This document shows positions 16,807 through 24,961 of a DNA stretch of 31,670 nucleotides, piece after piece. The first letter of the stretch is position 1. Every line of letters starts with the position of its first letter. The stretch spans positions 1 through 31,670 of the forward strand of contig JAJXZK010000097.1 in NCBI GenBank assembly GCA_021780095.1, written 5' to 3'. This stretch comes from Acidobacteriota bacterium. GTDB lineage: Bacteria > Acidobacteriota > Terriglobia > Terriglobales > Acidobacteriaceae. The translations under genes were made by a program, and so were the position numbers. A model generated the notes under the pieces. The model did no database searches. It was not told the DNA's origin and saw nothing but the letters and a program-made list of their open reading frames with translations.

Positions 16807-17856
16807 GGCAACCCGGCATTGACAAATCCTGAGATTACCCCTTCCCTTGAGCCTACGCATGCCCGGAAGCGGCGAGACACTTTTCCGGCAAGAGCGGAAT
16901 TGCGCCTGACGACCACGCCGATACCCCTTGGACGAGAACTGCCGCACGAGAGCCTTCTCAAAACCCTATTCGGGAATCTGCGCGATTTTCTATTCCCCGA
17001 GAAGTTGCCGCCGCTGGAGTTGGTTTCGCAGCCGATCGCAGTTTCCGATCCCATGGCAGTGAAGCGAAACCCTGCCTCCAGCATGGTGTCATTCCTTTTG
17101 CATGCGGGAATTTTTGCATCCCTTGTGTGGTTCGTCCTTCAGGCACGCAACCATATCGTTCCGCCACAAAAGATCGAGGTAACTGCGCTAGTCGTCCCGC
17201 CCTATATTCCACCTGTGACTGCGCCTGAGCCTCAATCCATGGGGGGTGGCGGCGGTGGTGGTTTCCATCAGCCGATCGAAGCCAATAAGGGACACTTGCC
17301 GCCGGTTGCGAAGACACCGATCAATCCCCCGGAGCTTCAAGTCGATCATCCGAAGCTGGCAGTGGCGCCGGCCATGGTGATGCCTCAGCAGATTAAGATA
17401 CCGGACAACAGCATGCCCAACCTGGGCATGACACAATCGACGCAGGTGGTCATGAAGTCGCAGGGCAGCGGCAGCGGTTCTGGCTTCGGTCAGGGCATCG
17501 GCGGCGGCATCGGCGCGGGCGACGGGGGCGGCATCGGATCAGGAACGGTGGGTGGATACGGCGGCGGCGTGATGACGGTGGGCGGCGGCGTGAGCGCACC
17601 GGTCGTGATCCACAGGGTGGTACCGGAATTCACAGATGAGGCGCGCCGCGTGAAATTTCAAGGCGTGGCCTCCATCGGACTGATTGTCGATGCTCAGGGG
17701 AATCCGGAAGACGTGCACGTCGTGCATCCGCTCGGCATGGGGCTCGACCAAAAAGCGGTTCAAGCGGTCCGACAGTACAAGTTCAAGCCAGCCATGTTCC
17801 AGGGCCATCCTGTCCCGGTTCAGCTGGTCGTTGAAGTAGACTTCCACATGTTTTGA
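16804..17856 (+). CDS. TonB-family energy transducer
   Basis: The 350-residue product has a cytoplasmic N-terminal part with 'LFGNLRDFLFPEKLPPLEL' (55-73), one membrane helix (about 94-113), a long periplasmic linker and a C-terminal TonB domain (about 265-350). The domain includes 'VVPEFTDEARRVKFQGVA' and ends 'VQLVVEVDFHMF'; the 'Y-K-F-K-P-A' step is typical. TonB couples the proton-motive force through ExbBD to outer membrane transporters. The linker is very Gly-rich (including a run of seven Gly, residues near 146-152, and Gly/Ser repeats at about 220-255) instead of the Pro-Lys linker of E. coli TonB, as is usual in acidobacteria. No exbB or exbD gene is in the window. It is 111 bases after the nucleotidyltransferase gene and may share its transcript. 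Confidence 0.9.
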   Translation: MGNPALTNPEITPSLEPTHARKRRDTFPARAELRLTTTPIPLGRELPHESLLKTLFGNLRDFLFPEKLPPLELVSQPIAVSDPMAVKRNPASSMVSFLLHAGIFASLVWFVLQARNHIVPPQKIEVTALVVPPYIPPVTAPEPQSMGGGGGGGFHQPIEANKGHLPPVAKTPINPPELQVDHPKLAVAPAMVMPQQIKIPDNSMPNLGMTQSTQVVMKSQGSGSGSGFGQGIGGGIGAGDGGGIGSGTVGGYGGGVMTVGGGVSAPVVIHRVVPEFTDEARRVKFQGVASIGLIVDAQGNPEDVHVVHPLGMGLDQKAVQAVRQYKFKPAMFQGHPVPVQLVVEVDFHMF

Positions 17857-17866
17857 GGTTTGACCT

Positions 17867-17896
17867 AGCCCGCGATGCTGCCCGGTATCGCGGGCT
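17867..17896. terminator. Hairpin between convergent tonB-type and VWA genes
   Basis: AGCCCGCGAT (17867-17876) and ATCGCGGGCT (17887-17896) are perfectly complementary over 10 bp with a 10-base loop, starting 11 bases after the TonB stop. It is strong and G/C-rich; the only following T-run is a short TTTT about 10 bases later. The rest of the 258-bp gap up to 18114 shows nothing I can assign. Confidence 0.55.
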
Positions 17897-18114
17897 GGAC
17901 CATCGTTTTGCGTAGTATCGCCAGGTACTGCGAAGTTTCCTCCGCGCTGCGCCCCAAGAGACGAAAGATGTGGTTTTTGTTCGGACTACGGACCGGATCA
18001 TTGTCCGCAAGCAATACGACACCTGAGGCGATCGTGCAATCGCATTCGATCCGCGGCTCGCCATTCTAAACGAGAGATGCTGCCCTGCTGCAGCAACGCG
18101 CGAACACCTTCGAA

Positions 18115-20223
18115 TCACTGCTTCGGCTGGATCGGCTCGACATGAAGCATCTTTTGCTTCTGTTCAATTTCCTGCCTGGGATAATAGCCCTTGCTGGTCC
18201 TGACAATCAGCTTGCCATGTCCGGGTGCTTCCGCCTGGACCCGGACTACTCGGAAGCCGCCCAGGGTGACTGACTTAGTGGGATGATAGCCAATCGTGTA
18301 TTGGTGACGAATATCGCGCGCAATTTCAGCTGCGATCTCGTCCACATCCTGCAGCGACTGCGGAAAGTATGCGATGCCGCCCGTATCCGCCGAAAGCGTT
18401 TCCAGATCTGCCTTCGCTCGCTGCGCTTCTTCCTTATCATCGCCGAAGAGCAGGCCAACCGAATATACAACCGGGCCACCCATGTACTGGACACGGTGCA
18501 CGGCCTTTTCCAACGTCAGTCTCGACGCGTTGTCCGCCCCGTCTGTCACGATGATTAACACTTCTTTGGGGTGTTTCGCGTGCTTGGACAATTCGTCCGC
18601 GGAAGCCACCACCGCATCGTAGAGCGCCGTCATATTCTGCGGATCGAAGTGTTGTAGCCCCTGTTGCAGCTCGGAGATGTTCGAAGTGAAATCCTGATCG
18701 AGATAGGCTTGATTGGAAAAATTCACGACGAAGGCTTCATCGTTGGGATTTGAAGCCTTCACCAGTTCCAATGCGGCTGCCTGGACCGCGGCGCGCTTAT
18801 CCCGCATCGACCCTGAGCTATCGACAAGGATACCCATGGAGACGGGCAGATCTTGGAACTGAAATGAGTCAATCTTTTGGGGAGCACCATCTTCCCACAC
18901 CTGAAAGTCCGCGCTCTTCAGGTCTTTCACCAGTCTGCCTTTTTCGTTCACCACGGTGCAGTTCAGCACGACCTCATTCACATCTTCGCGGAGAGTGTAT
19001 ACACCGGATTTTCCTTTCTGAATTTCTCCGGATTGGGCTGCAGCTGCGGCAGGTTCCGAAGTGACTGGCGCTTTCACCTCGACATCGGGCGACAGAACCG
19101 GATCACGGTCGACGGTCAGACTGGGTTGAACCTCCGGCTTGGTCGGATCGTAGGCGGTGACAGGTGTTTTTTGCTGCGCAACCGGACTTGGACTCCCCGC
19201 GGGCTGAGTTCCAGCGGGAATTTGCTCCATCGGAAGTTCCAACGCAAACAGAGAGGCATCGCCTTCAAACGCACGAACCCACATGCCATGAAACGCTTCT
19301 CGCAAACCAGGATTTTGCCCTAGTAGCGCCGTCATCACGTCGATAACCTGCTGCCTGGCAGCCGTCGGATCGCGCAGTTGGGCCTGGTGCGCTGCGTCGG
19401 GAAGGTAGTGAACCTCGAGATCCCACGGGCCAAGTTCGGTGGTCGGTTGCATTCCAGTGATCTGGAAAGTAGCGCCATGGACAGCGAGCGTCATGGGCGT
19501 AGCGCCGGGAAGATTCGCGGGTCGCACTCGGCTCGCTTCCTCCTGAAGCTTCTGCAAATTCGGGCTGGCTAGGAAAGGCACCGGATCCAATAGATATGCG
19601 GCCGTCTGATAGTAGAACCATGCGGCCAGGTTCATCTTTTTCTGCGCGAACTCTCGCGCTCGCTCCCAATACCACAGGCCATCGTGGCCGGCTTCCATCA
19701 TGGGACGGCTAAAAAATCCAGCCAGCATCCATTGGTTCGGAGCGGTCTCGGACAAGATCAACGAAATCTGTTGCGGCTTTTGAACTCCGGTGGCGTGAAG
19801 AATCGCCAGCGCATACTTCGCCGGAGGCAAATTCGTAAAGTGAAAGACAATGATCGGATTTCCGCAAAAGAAGTCGGTCTGTGCGCTGCCGGCGGGCTCC
19901 GTGGATGCGTCCAAAGAATAAATGTTGTCGACCGTAAAGGCGGCGTGTTGCACGAGCGGCTTGAGATTCGCGACCGAGGCTGCAATTCCGCCGAAGTTGG
20001 CAGCCACTGAGGAAATGGTTTTTGCCTGCAGGGCTTGCACGTCACCGCTCTGCACTTCGCCGGCCATGGCGCGGGCGGCGGTCGATAAAGCATCCCGCTC
20101 CGCTACCGTCATTTCCGATTGGCTCTTGCAGGAGGCGGCATCGGCGCGGGGCAGCCACAGCGTCGCGAACACAATCGAGAGATACAGCAAGGCGCGTTGT
20201 AGATTCCAGGGTCTCAGTTGCAT
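18115..20223 (-). CDS. Secreted VWA-domain protein, acidobacterial VWFA type, with an unrecognised N-terminal half
   Basis: ATG 20223 starts a signal peptide (residues 1-31, 'LLYLSIVFATLWLPRADA'); longer readings from 20307 would hide it. The 702-residue product has a VWA domain in its C-terminal part with a complete MIDAS: DSSGS (468-472, Asp468, Ser470, Ser472), a Thr in 'NMTALYDA', and an Asp in 'VTDGADN'. It also carries the 'F-x-V-x-E-D-G-x-P-Q-K-I' strand pair typical of the acidobacterial VWFA family (TIGR03436 type). VWA MIDAS domains bind proteins through a divalent metal. Residues about 33-390 match nothing I know: helical first, then a beta-rich part around 255-300. A polar Pro/Ala/Gln linker (about 360-415) joins the halves. 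It is probably periplasmic or cell-surface; partner unknown. Confidence 0.85.
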   Translation of the reverse strand: MQLRPWNLQRALLYLSIVFATLWLPRADAASCKSQSEMTVAERDALSTAARAMAGEVQSGDVQALQAKTISSVAANFGGIAASVANLKPLVQHAAFTVDNIYSLDASTEPAGSAQTDFFCGNPIIVFHFTNLPPAKYALAILHATGVQKPQQISLILSETAPNQWMLAGFFSRPMMEAGHDGLWYWERAREFAQKKMNLAAWFYYQTAAYLLDPVPFLASPNLQKLQEEASRVRPANLPGATPMTLAVHGATFQITGMQPTTELGPWDLEVHYLPDAAHQAQLRDPTAARQQVIDVMTALLGQNPGLREAFHGMWVRAFEGDASLFALELPMEQIPAGTQPAGSPSPVAQQKTPVTAYDPTKPEVQPSLTVDRDPVLSPDVEVKAPVTSEPAAAAAQSGEIQKGKSGVYTLREDVNEVVLNCTVVNEKGRLVKDLKSADFQVWEDGAPQKIDSFQFQDLPVSMGILVDSSGSMRDKRAAVQAAALELVKASNPNDEAFVVNFSNQAYLDQDFTSNISELQQGLQHFDPQNMTALYDAVVASADELSKHAKHPKEVLIIVTDGADNASRLTLEKAVHRVQYMGGPVVYSVGLLFGDDKEEAQRAKADLETLSADTGGIAYFPQSLQDVDEIAAEIARDIRHQYTIGYHPTKSVTLGGFRVVRVQAEAPGHGKLIVRTSKGYYPRQEIEQKQKMLHVEPIQPKQ

Positions 20224-20487
20224 CACTACGACAGTCTTCCTCGGAAAGCGATCTTGGGCGGTGCTGGCCAATGCCAGTCTATCGAATACAGTAGAGCGCA
20301 ACGTCATTATTCACATCCGCACGATGTTCCGTCCACCATTGTGCCCTGTATGACAGGCAATCATTCAAAGCTACATCAGAAGCACGTCGGATATCGCCGC
20401 GGCAATCAGTCACTTAGATGCTATTTTCTTGAAGCTGTTGGAGCATTTTGGTCGAATTATGGAGTCTGATCCAAATTGGGGGCGGCC

Positions 20488-22635
20488 TCACCTCGTGGAG
20501 GGCGGCGAGTCCGGGGACCCTGATTTCAGGTGTTCGTCGAAGAAATTCGCCCCGGCGGTATAGGCGGCGAGCCAGCTTCGATGCAACAGGAAATCGTGCA
20601 CCTCGTCAGGGAAAATCAATTCCTGGACCGGAACATGCTGCTGACGAAGCGCTGCCGCCAACTGTACAGTCTGCAAGAATGGCACCTCAGGGTCGTCATC
20701 GCCTTGAACCAATAGAACCGGAGATCGCCATGTCTCCACCGAGGAGAGTGGCGACGATTCCCATGCAAGACGCCACCGGGCGTTTGGATCGGTCGCAGTA
20801 TCGGAAATGGCAAAATCCTGCGGATTATCGATGTTCCAGTCATGCACTCCTGACATGTCGACGCCAGCGGCATACAGGTCGGAGGCACGGGACAGGGCGA
20901 GAGCGGTCAGAAAGCCTCCCCAGCTCCCACCCCAAATGCCGATGTGTGCAGGTTCGACATCACAGCGGCTTCGCAGGTAGAGGGCCGCACCTTTTAGATC
21001 TTGAAACTCACTAGCACCGGTTGCGCCATAGTGGGGCGATTCGCGAAAGTCGAGGCCATAGCCGATGCCGCTTCGGTAGTTGATGGAAAGGACAACATAT
21101 CCTCGGCTGGCCAGGTACTGATTCATGGCGTAGGCGTTGGAGTAGTAGCCCATGTCATGCCAGCCCAGCATCATCTGGCGTTGGGATCCTCCATGCACGA
21201 AGACCACGGCGGGATGGCGAATGCAGTCGGCAACGCCACGCGGAAGAAACAGCTGCCCGTGAATCTGCAAGTCATCGGTTGCCTTAAAGATGACAGGCTG
21301 TGGCGCGACCATGCTGGCCGCCGGAAACGTTGCGGGAATCGTTTTTGGCGCGAGATCCTGAATCCTCCCACCGCGCGCAACTACTGCCGGACGAATGGGA
21401 ATGCGCGCATTGGAGCGCATCACGGCGACGGTAACATTGTCGCTCGCGATCACAGGCGCGGTCTCGATGCCGGAACCGCGGGTCAGCTCCTCGGGAGCTC
21501 CGCCCGCCACCGAAAGCTTCCATACGTGACGGCGGTCGATGTCATTCTGATTGGAAGAGTAGGCGATGGTTTTGCGGTCGGGGCTCATGGAAACGTATTC
21601 GATGATAAAGTTCCCGGGCGTCAGTAGCTTTGCCTGCCCTCCCTGCAGCGAAATTGAGTAGAGGTGCGTCCAATCGTCGCGCTCCCAAGGAAAAATGAGC
21701 TGATCGTCCGCGGTCCAGAATACTTGGGAAGAGCCAACTACCTCGCGGAAGAAACTGCCCGGCCCGGGATCGGCTTTCCAGACTTGGTGGCCGTTACCCG
21801 TGGCAACATCGGCGACCCGGATGGACCAGGGCAGACCGGCGCGATGCGGTTCGTCAAAGCTTTCCTGCTTGTAATAAGGAACGCGAACAAAGGCGATCTG
21901 GTGGCTGTCGGGCGACCACATCGGGTAGCGATCATGATCCGACCCCGGATCGAGATACTCCAGTGTGTTGGTGGCGAATGAATAGACACCGATGAAACCA
22001 TGGCTGGTGCGGTCGCTAACGAAAGCGAGCGCCGTTCCATCAGGCGACCAGCGAAGTGTTCCGCAGGCGCCCAGCGTGTGCAGCAGTTGGGCGGGCTTGG
22101 TCTCAGCATCGTTTAAATAGAGAAACCAGATCTGTCCATCCAGCACCCAGGCAACAGCGTCCCCGCGAGTAGAAAATGCGGGCGAATTGCCCGGACCAAG
22201 CTTGCGCGGAGCACCGCCGTCCAGCGAGGCCAGCCATACGTCCTGCTCCACACCTTGCGGGAGCAGTGCCGGGTTCGCAGACATTTTTTCCGGATTATCC
22301 GGATCGCTGCCGCGAACGTAAACGATGGACTCTGCGTCTGGCGACCATTGCAATCCGGATATTTCCTGTCCATCATCATGCGAATAGTTGGTAATCGCGT
22401 GCGAGGTATAGCCGCTACCCGATGGCTCGGCAACCCAGATGTTTCGCCGTCCCTCAACATTTGAAATCCATGCGAATCGATTCTTCACGGGTGCCGCAAT
22501 CAGTTCAGAGTTGAAGGGCGCGCTCATCACCTGTTGCAGCGTGAATGGCTTCTGCGCAATCTTTGCCTCGACAGCGGCGGAAGAAGCGATGAACAGTGCG
22601 ACAGCGAAGCAAGCAACGCGGGCACTAGCTGGCAT
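20488..22635 (-). CDS. Secreted prolyl oligopeptidase-family (S9) peptidase
   Basis: The 715-residue product has a signal peptide (1-24), a beta-propeller of TolB/PD40-type blades (about 40-420, with repeated 'W-S-P-D' steps such as 'LRWSPDGTALAFVSD'), and an alpha/beta-hydrolase domain. Catalytic residues are Ser571 in 'WGGSWGGF', an Asp within 'QGDDDPEVPF' (646-648) and His680 in 'DEVHDFL'. S9 enzymes of this layout cleave short peptides, as dipeptidyl or acylaminoacyl peptidases; the propeller limits access to small substrates. A GAGG lies 10 bases upstream of the start. It is the last gene of the set with the epimerase and NlpC/P60 genes, 71 bases after the epimerase, which fits periplasmic peptide degradation. 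Confidence 0.92.
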   Translation of the reverse strand: MPASARVACFAVALFIASSAAVEAKIAQKPFTLQQVMSAPFNSELIAAPVKNRFAWISNVEGRRNIWVAEPSGSGYTSHAITNYSHDDGQEISGLQWSPDAESIVYVRGSDPDNPEKMSANPALLPQGVEQDVWLASLDGGAPRKLGPGNSPAFSTRGDAVAWVLDGQIWFLYLNDAETKPAQLLHTLGACGTLRWSPDGTALAFVSDRTSHGFIGVYSFATNTLEYLDPGSDHDRYPMWSPDSHQIAFVRVPYYKQESFDEPHRAGLPWSIRVADVATGNGHQVWKADPGPGSFFREVVGSSQVFWTADDQLIFPWERDDWTHLYSISLQGGQAKLLTPGNFIIEYVSMSPDRKTIAYSSNQNDIDRRHVWKLSVAGGAPEELTRGSGIETAPVIASDNVTVAVMRSNARIPIRPAVVARGGRIQDLAPKTIPATFPAASMVAPQPVIFKATDDLQIHGQLFLPRGVADCIRHPAVVFVHGGSQRQMMLGWHDMGYYSNAYAMNQYLASRGYVVLSINYRSGIGYGLDFRESPHYGATGASEFQDLKGAALYLRSRCDVEPAHIGIWGGSWGGFLTALALSRASDLYAAGVDMSGVHDWNIDNPQDFAISDTATDPNARWRLAWESSPLSSVETWRSPVLLVQGDDDPEVPFLQTVQLAAALRQQHVPVQELIFPDEVHDFLLHRSWLAAYTAGANFFDEHLKSGSPDSPPSTR

Positions 22636-22706
22636 AACGACAAGACCTCGTCAACAATAGCGATGGCAACATACAAATGATCTGGGCCCTGAGATGTGGA
22701 TAACCC

Positions 22707-23831
22707 CTATGCGGGCAGCAGGCCCAAGCCAGGCCGATTTGGAAGGATCAGCTGGCCATCTTTCACTGTGACGCCTCGATACGGATCGTTCGCGATAAGA
22801 AGGTTGCCGTCGAGATCGGCGTAGTCGACCAGGGGAGAAAGGTGCGCCGCCGCAGTGATGCTGCAAGAACTGGAGACCATGCACCCCAGCATGGTTTTGA
22901 AGCCCAGCGCGCGTGCCATTTGGATCATCATATAGGTCTGCGTCATGCCGCCTGTTTTGTCCAGCTTGAAGTTCAGCGCGTCGAAAACGCCCACCAGCTT
23001 GGGAATATCCGCAGGGTGACGGCACGATTCATCGCCCATCAATGGAAGGCTGGCGCGCTCATGCAACCAACGCAAGTCATCAATGCGATCGGCGGGCATC
23101 GGTTGCTCCACAAACTGAACGTTTTGCTTGGAGAGCCAGTCGATTTTGCGCGCAGCCACTTCGCGATCGGTCCAACCTTCGTTGGCATCCACGCGCAGGG
23201 GCTTATCGCTCACGCTGCGCACCGCCGCAATCGTCTGTTCATCCGTGTCCAGGCCCACTTTGATTTTCAGAATCGGAAACGCCGCCGCTTCCTTCACCTT
23301 CTCGCGCGTGATCGCAGGCGTATCGATCCCGATGGAGAAATCTGTCACTGGCGCATCTTTCTGGTCCAACCCGAAATACTCATACAGCGGGATGCCGAGT
23401 TTTTTGCCCATCCAATCCATCAGCGCAATGTCGATTGCCGCCTTACCTGCCCATTGTCCGGGAACGCGGGCGAAAACCTCGGAGATGACTTTTTCGAATT
23501 GCGTCGGGTCGGAGGAATCCAGCATGGGCAGCACGGAATTGACAGCGGCCTGCGCGCCTTTCGCATCTTCCTTATAGCGCACAATCGGCGCGCCTTCGCC
23601 CACTCCGCTAATGCCTCCATGGTCGTAATGGACATAAAGAACATCTCGATAGGTACTGGAGGACATGGTCGTCGTCCAGGTATGTCGCAGCTTCAGGCGA
23701 TAGATATCAGTCTTAACGGACGTCGCATCGCCACCGGATTTCCCCTCTGCGGCGAATGCCGTTGGCTTCCCAGGCAAACAAGCCAGCATCCCTGCGGCTC
23801 CAGCTGTCTTCAACAAAGTACGACGATTCAT
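22707..23831 (-). CDS. Dipeptide epimerase, L-Ala-D/L-Glu epimerase-like, Tat-exported (YkfB-like)
   Basis: This enolase-superfamily enzyme shows the expected active site: Lys189 and Lys191 (KIK), metal ligands Asp215 (DANEGW), Glu242 (VEQP) and Asp267 (GDES), and Lys289 (FKLDKTGG). The 'DLDG' at 339-342 matches the D-x-D motif that binds the dipeptide amino group in known L-Ala-D/L-Glu epimerases. Residues 1-28 are a twin-arginine signal ('NRRTLLKTAGAAG'), so the folded enzyme is exported, whereas YkfB and E. coli YcjG are cytosolic. The start ATG 23831 overlaps the NlpC/P60 stop as ATGA, giving translational coupling; 13 further codons upstream are not needed. The pair matches ykfB-ykfC of Bacillus murein tripeptide salvage. 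Specificity for other dipeptides is possible. Confidence 0.88.
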   Translation of the reverse strand: MNRRTLLKTAGAAGMLACLPGKPTAFAAEGKSGGDATSVKTDIYRLKLRHTWTTTMSSSTYRDVLYVHYDHGGISGVGEGAPIVRYKEDAKGAQAAVNSVLPMLDSSDPTQFEKVISEVFARVPGQWAGKAAIDIALMDWMGKKLGIPLYEYFGLDQKDAPVTDFSIGIDTPAITREKVKEAAAFPILKIKVGLDTDEQTIAAVRSVSDKPLRVDANEGWTDREVAARKIDWLSKQNVQFVEQPMPADRIDDLRWLHERASLPLMGDESCRHPADIPKLVGVFDALNFKLDKTGGMTQTYMMIQMARALGFKTMLGCMVSSSCSITAAAHLSPLVDYADLDGNLLIANDPYRGVTVKDGQLILPNRPGLGLLPA

Positions 23832-24742
23832 GGTTTCACTCTCCGTTCGACGACCAGCAGGTTGCGCCAATATGCATCCAGCGGGCTGATCTGGATCACC
23901 GGATGATCATGCGTGGTTGCCTGAATAAATCTTCCGTGGCCAATGAACATTCCGGTATGTGTAATTTTGCCGTTACCGCCGAAAAACAATACATCGCCTG
24001 CTCGTAATTTTGAAACCGTGACCGGCTCAAACCCGCTCCAAGCAGCCTGGATATCGGCATCGCGCGGAACCAAGTAACCGCGCTGCCGCATCAGCATCTG
24101 AACGAACCCGGAACAATCATAGCCAAAGCTGGAGCTGCCTCCCCAGGTATACGGCAGGCCCAGAAAACGGTGACTGAATTGCACCATCTGCGGAATCGAC
24201 ATATGCGGCGTCAGGTCCGCGCCTCCGTTCATACTCACGGCAACGTCGCCCTGCTGCACCCACGCCACGCGCTGGTCGGGTAGCTCCACTTTTAACCAGC
24301 GGGCGCTGGGCTTCTCTTGTTTCACTTGCAGGCGCGCCCCGAACGGCAGCGTCATCAACGGTGCTTGGGTCGTGACGTCAGGTTCGCGATAAAGGTTCGA
24401 TCGCAGTTCCTTGACCTCCGCGATTTCACCCGTGGTGGCATATCCCGTGTTTCCGTGCAGCGCTACCAGGTCGGCGCGAGAAACCCATCCCGTGTACCCG
24501 TCCTGCGGTGTACGAATCTTCACCCAGCCGGGCTGTTCCGCGATTCCATCGACGTTCATCGAGAGAATGGCCTGTGAAACCACATCGACATCCGCGGAAG
24601 GCTTGGAAAACATATTGGCGACTGGAACGGAAATGACGTAACGTGTTCCCTGAGCCTGGACCACAAAGCAGGCCAGCAAAACCACGGGAAGAACAAGCCA
24701 ATAGCCCCGAATGCGCAACGTAATTTTTTTCATCATTTCCAT
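23828..24742 (-). CDS. NlpC/P60 murein-peptide endopeptidase with SH3b domains (YkfC-like)
   Basis: From ATG 24742 the product has 304 residues: a signal/membrane segment (13-31), two SH3b-like domains (about 35-95 and 108-170) and a C-terminal NlpC/P60 domain (about 185-300). Cys210 in 'YDCSGFV' and His262 in 'THTGMF' are the catalytic pair, and His278 or His280 the third polar residue. NlpC/P60 enzymes with this layout, such as YkfC, cut the D-Glu to diaminopimelate bond and free L-Ala-D-Glu, which the next enzyme epimerises. The 'LPYTWGGSSSFGYDCSG' context is typical. An in-frame extension upstream to 24880 lacks a signal-like sequence and is rejected; ATG at 24736 and 24733 are alternatives. 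It is the first gene of the salvage set. Confidence 0.88.
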   Translation of the reverse strand: MEMMKKITLRIRGYWLVLPVVLLACFVVQAQGTRYVISVPVANMFSKPSADVDVVSQAILSMNVDGIAEQPGWVKIRTPQDGYTGWVSRADLVALHGNTGYATTGEIAEVKELRSNLYREPDVTTQAPLMTLPFGARLQVKQEKPSARWLKVELPDQRVAWVQQGDVAVSMNGGADLTPHMSIPQMVQFSHRFLGLPYTWGGSSSFGYDCSGFVQMLMRQRGYLVPRDADIQAAWSGFEPVTVSKLRAGDVLFFGGNGKITHTGMFIGHGRFIQATTHDHPVIQISPLDAYWRNLLVVERRVKP

Positions 24743-24915
24743 GGATTTCCGGGCTGCTACTACAATCCAGTTGTCGTCTGTGATTGCAGCAGACGACTTC
24801 ATTCGAAGGTCGAGCAGGTCATCCAGCGAGAAAAACCAGAGTAGCACCTGATCGCCGACTCCGACCAACACCTTAAGCAAAAGGGCGTCTCAACAAAGCG
24901 TGCTCCTATCAATTC

Positions 24916-24944
24916 ATTATATTTTTAGGATTGTTGCAGCCGAA
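24916..24944 (-). promoter_or_regulatory. Candidate promoter for the NlpC/P60 gene set
   Basis: The minus strand has a perfect TATAAT (24921-24916). A poor -35 match, TTCGGC, lies 17 bp upstream (24944-24939). Transcription from here would give a leader of about 165 bases before ATG 24742. It lies just ahead of the divergent esterase start, so the two directions may interfere. Confidence 0.35.
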
Positions 24945-24961
24945 AGACAGATTGGAGACTC

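Noticed and set aside
16773..16832. 19-codon reading frame starting at ATG 16773, overlapping the TonB start
   Set aside because: Its ATG directly abuts the Shine-Dalgarno with no spacing, so it is unlikely to be translated; the site fits the TonB start by folding.
17875..18069. 64-codon frame between the TonB and VWA genes
   Set aside because: It begins inside the hairpin at 17867-17896, has no ribosome-binding site, and no recognisable product.
22842..23906. 354-codon + strand frame
   Set aside because: It is antisense to the epimerase, whose active-site residues are all present.
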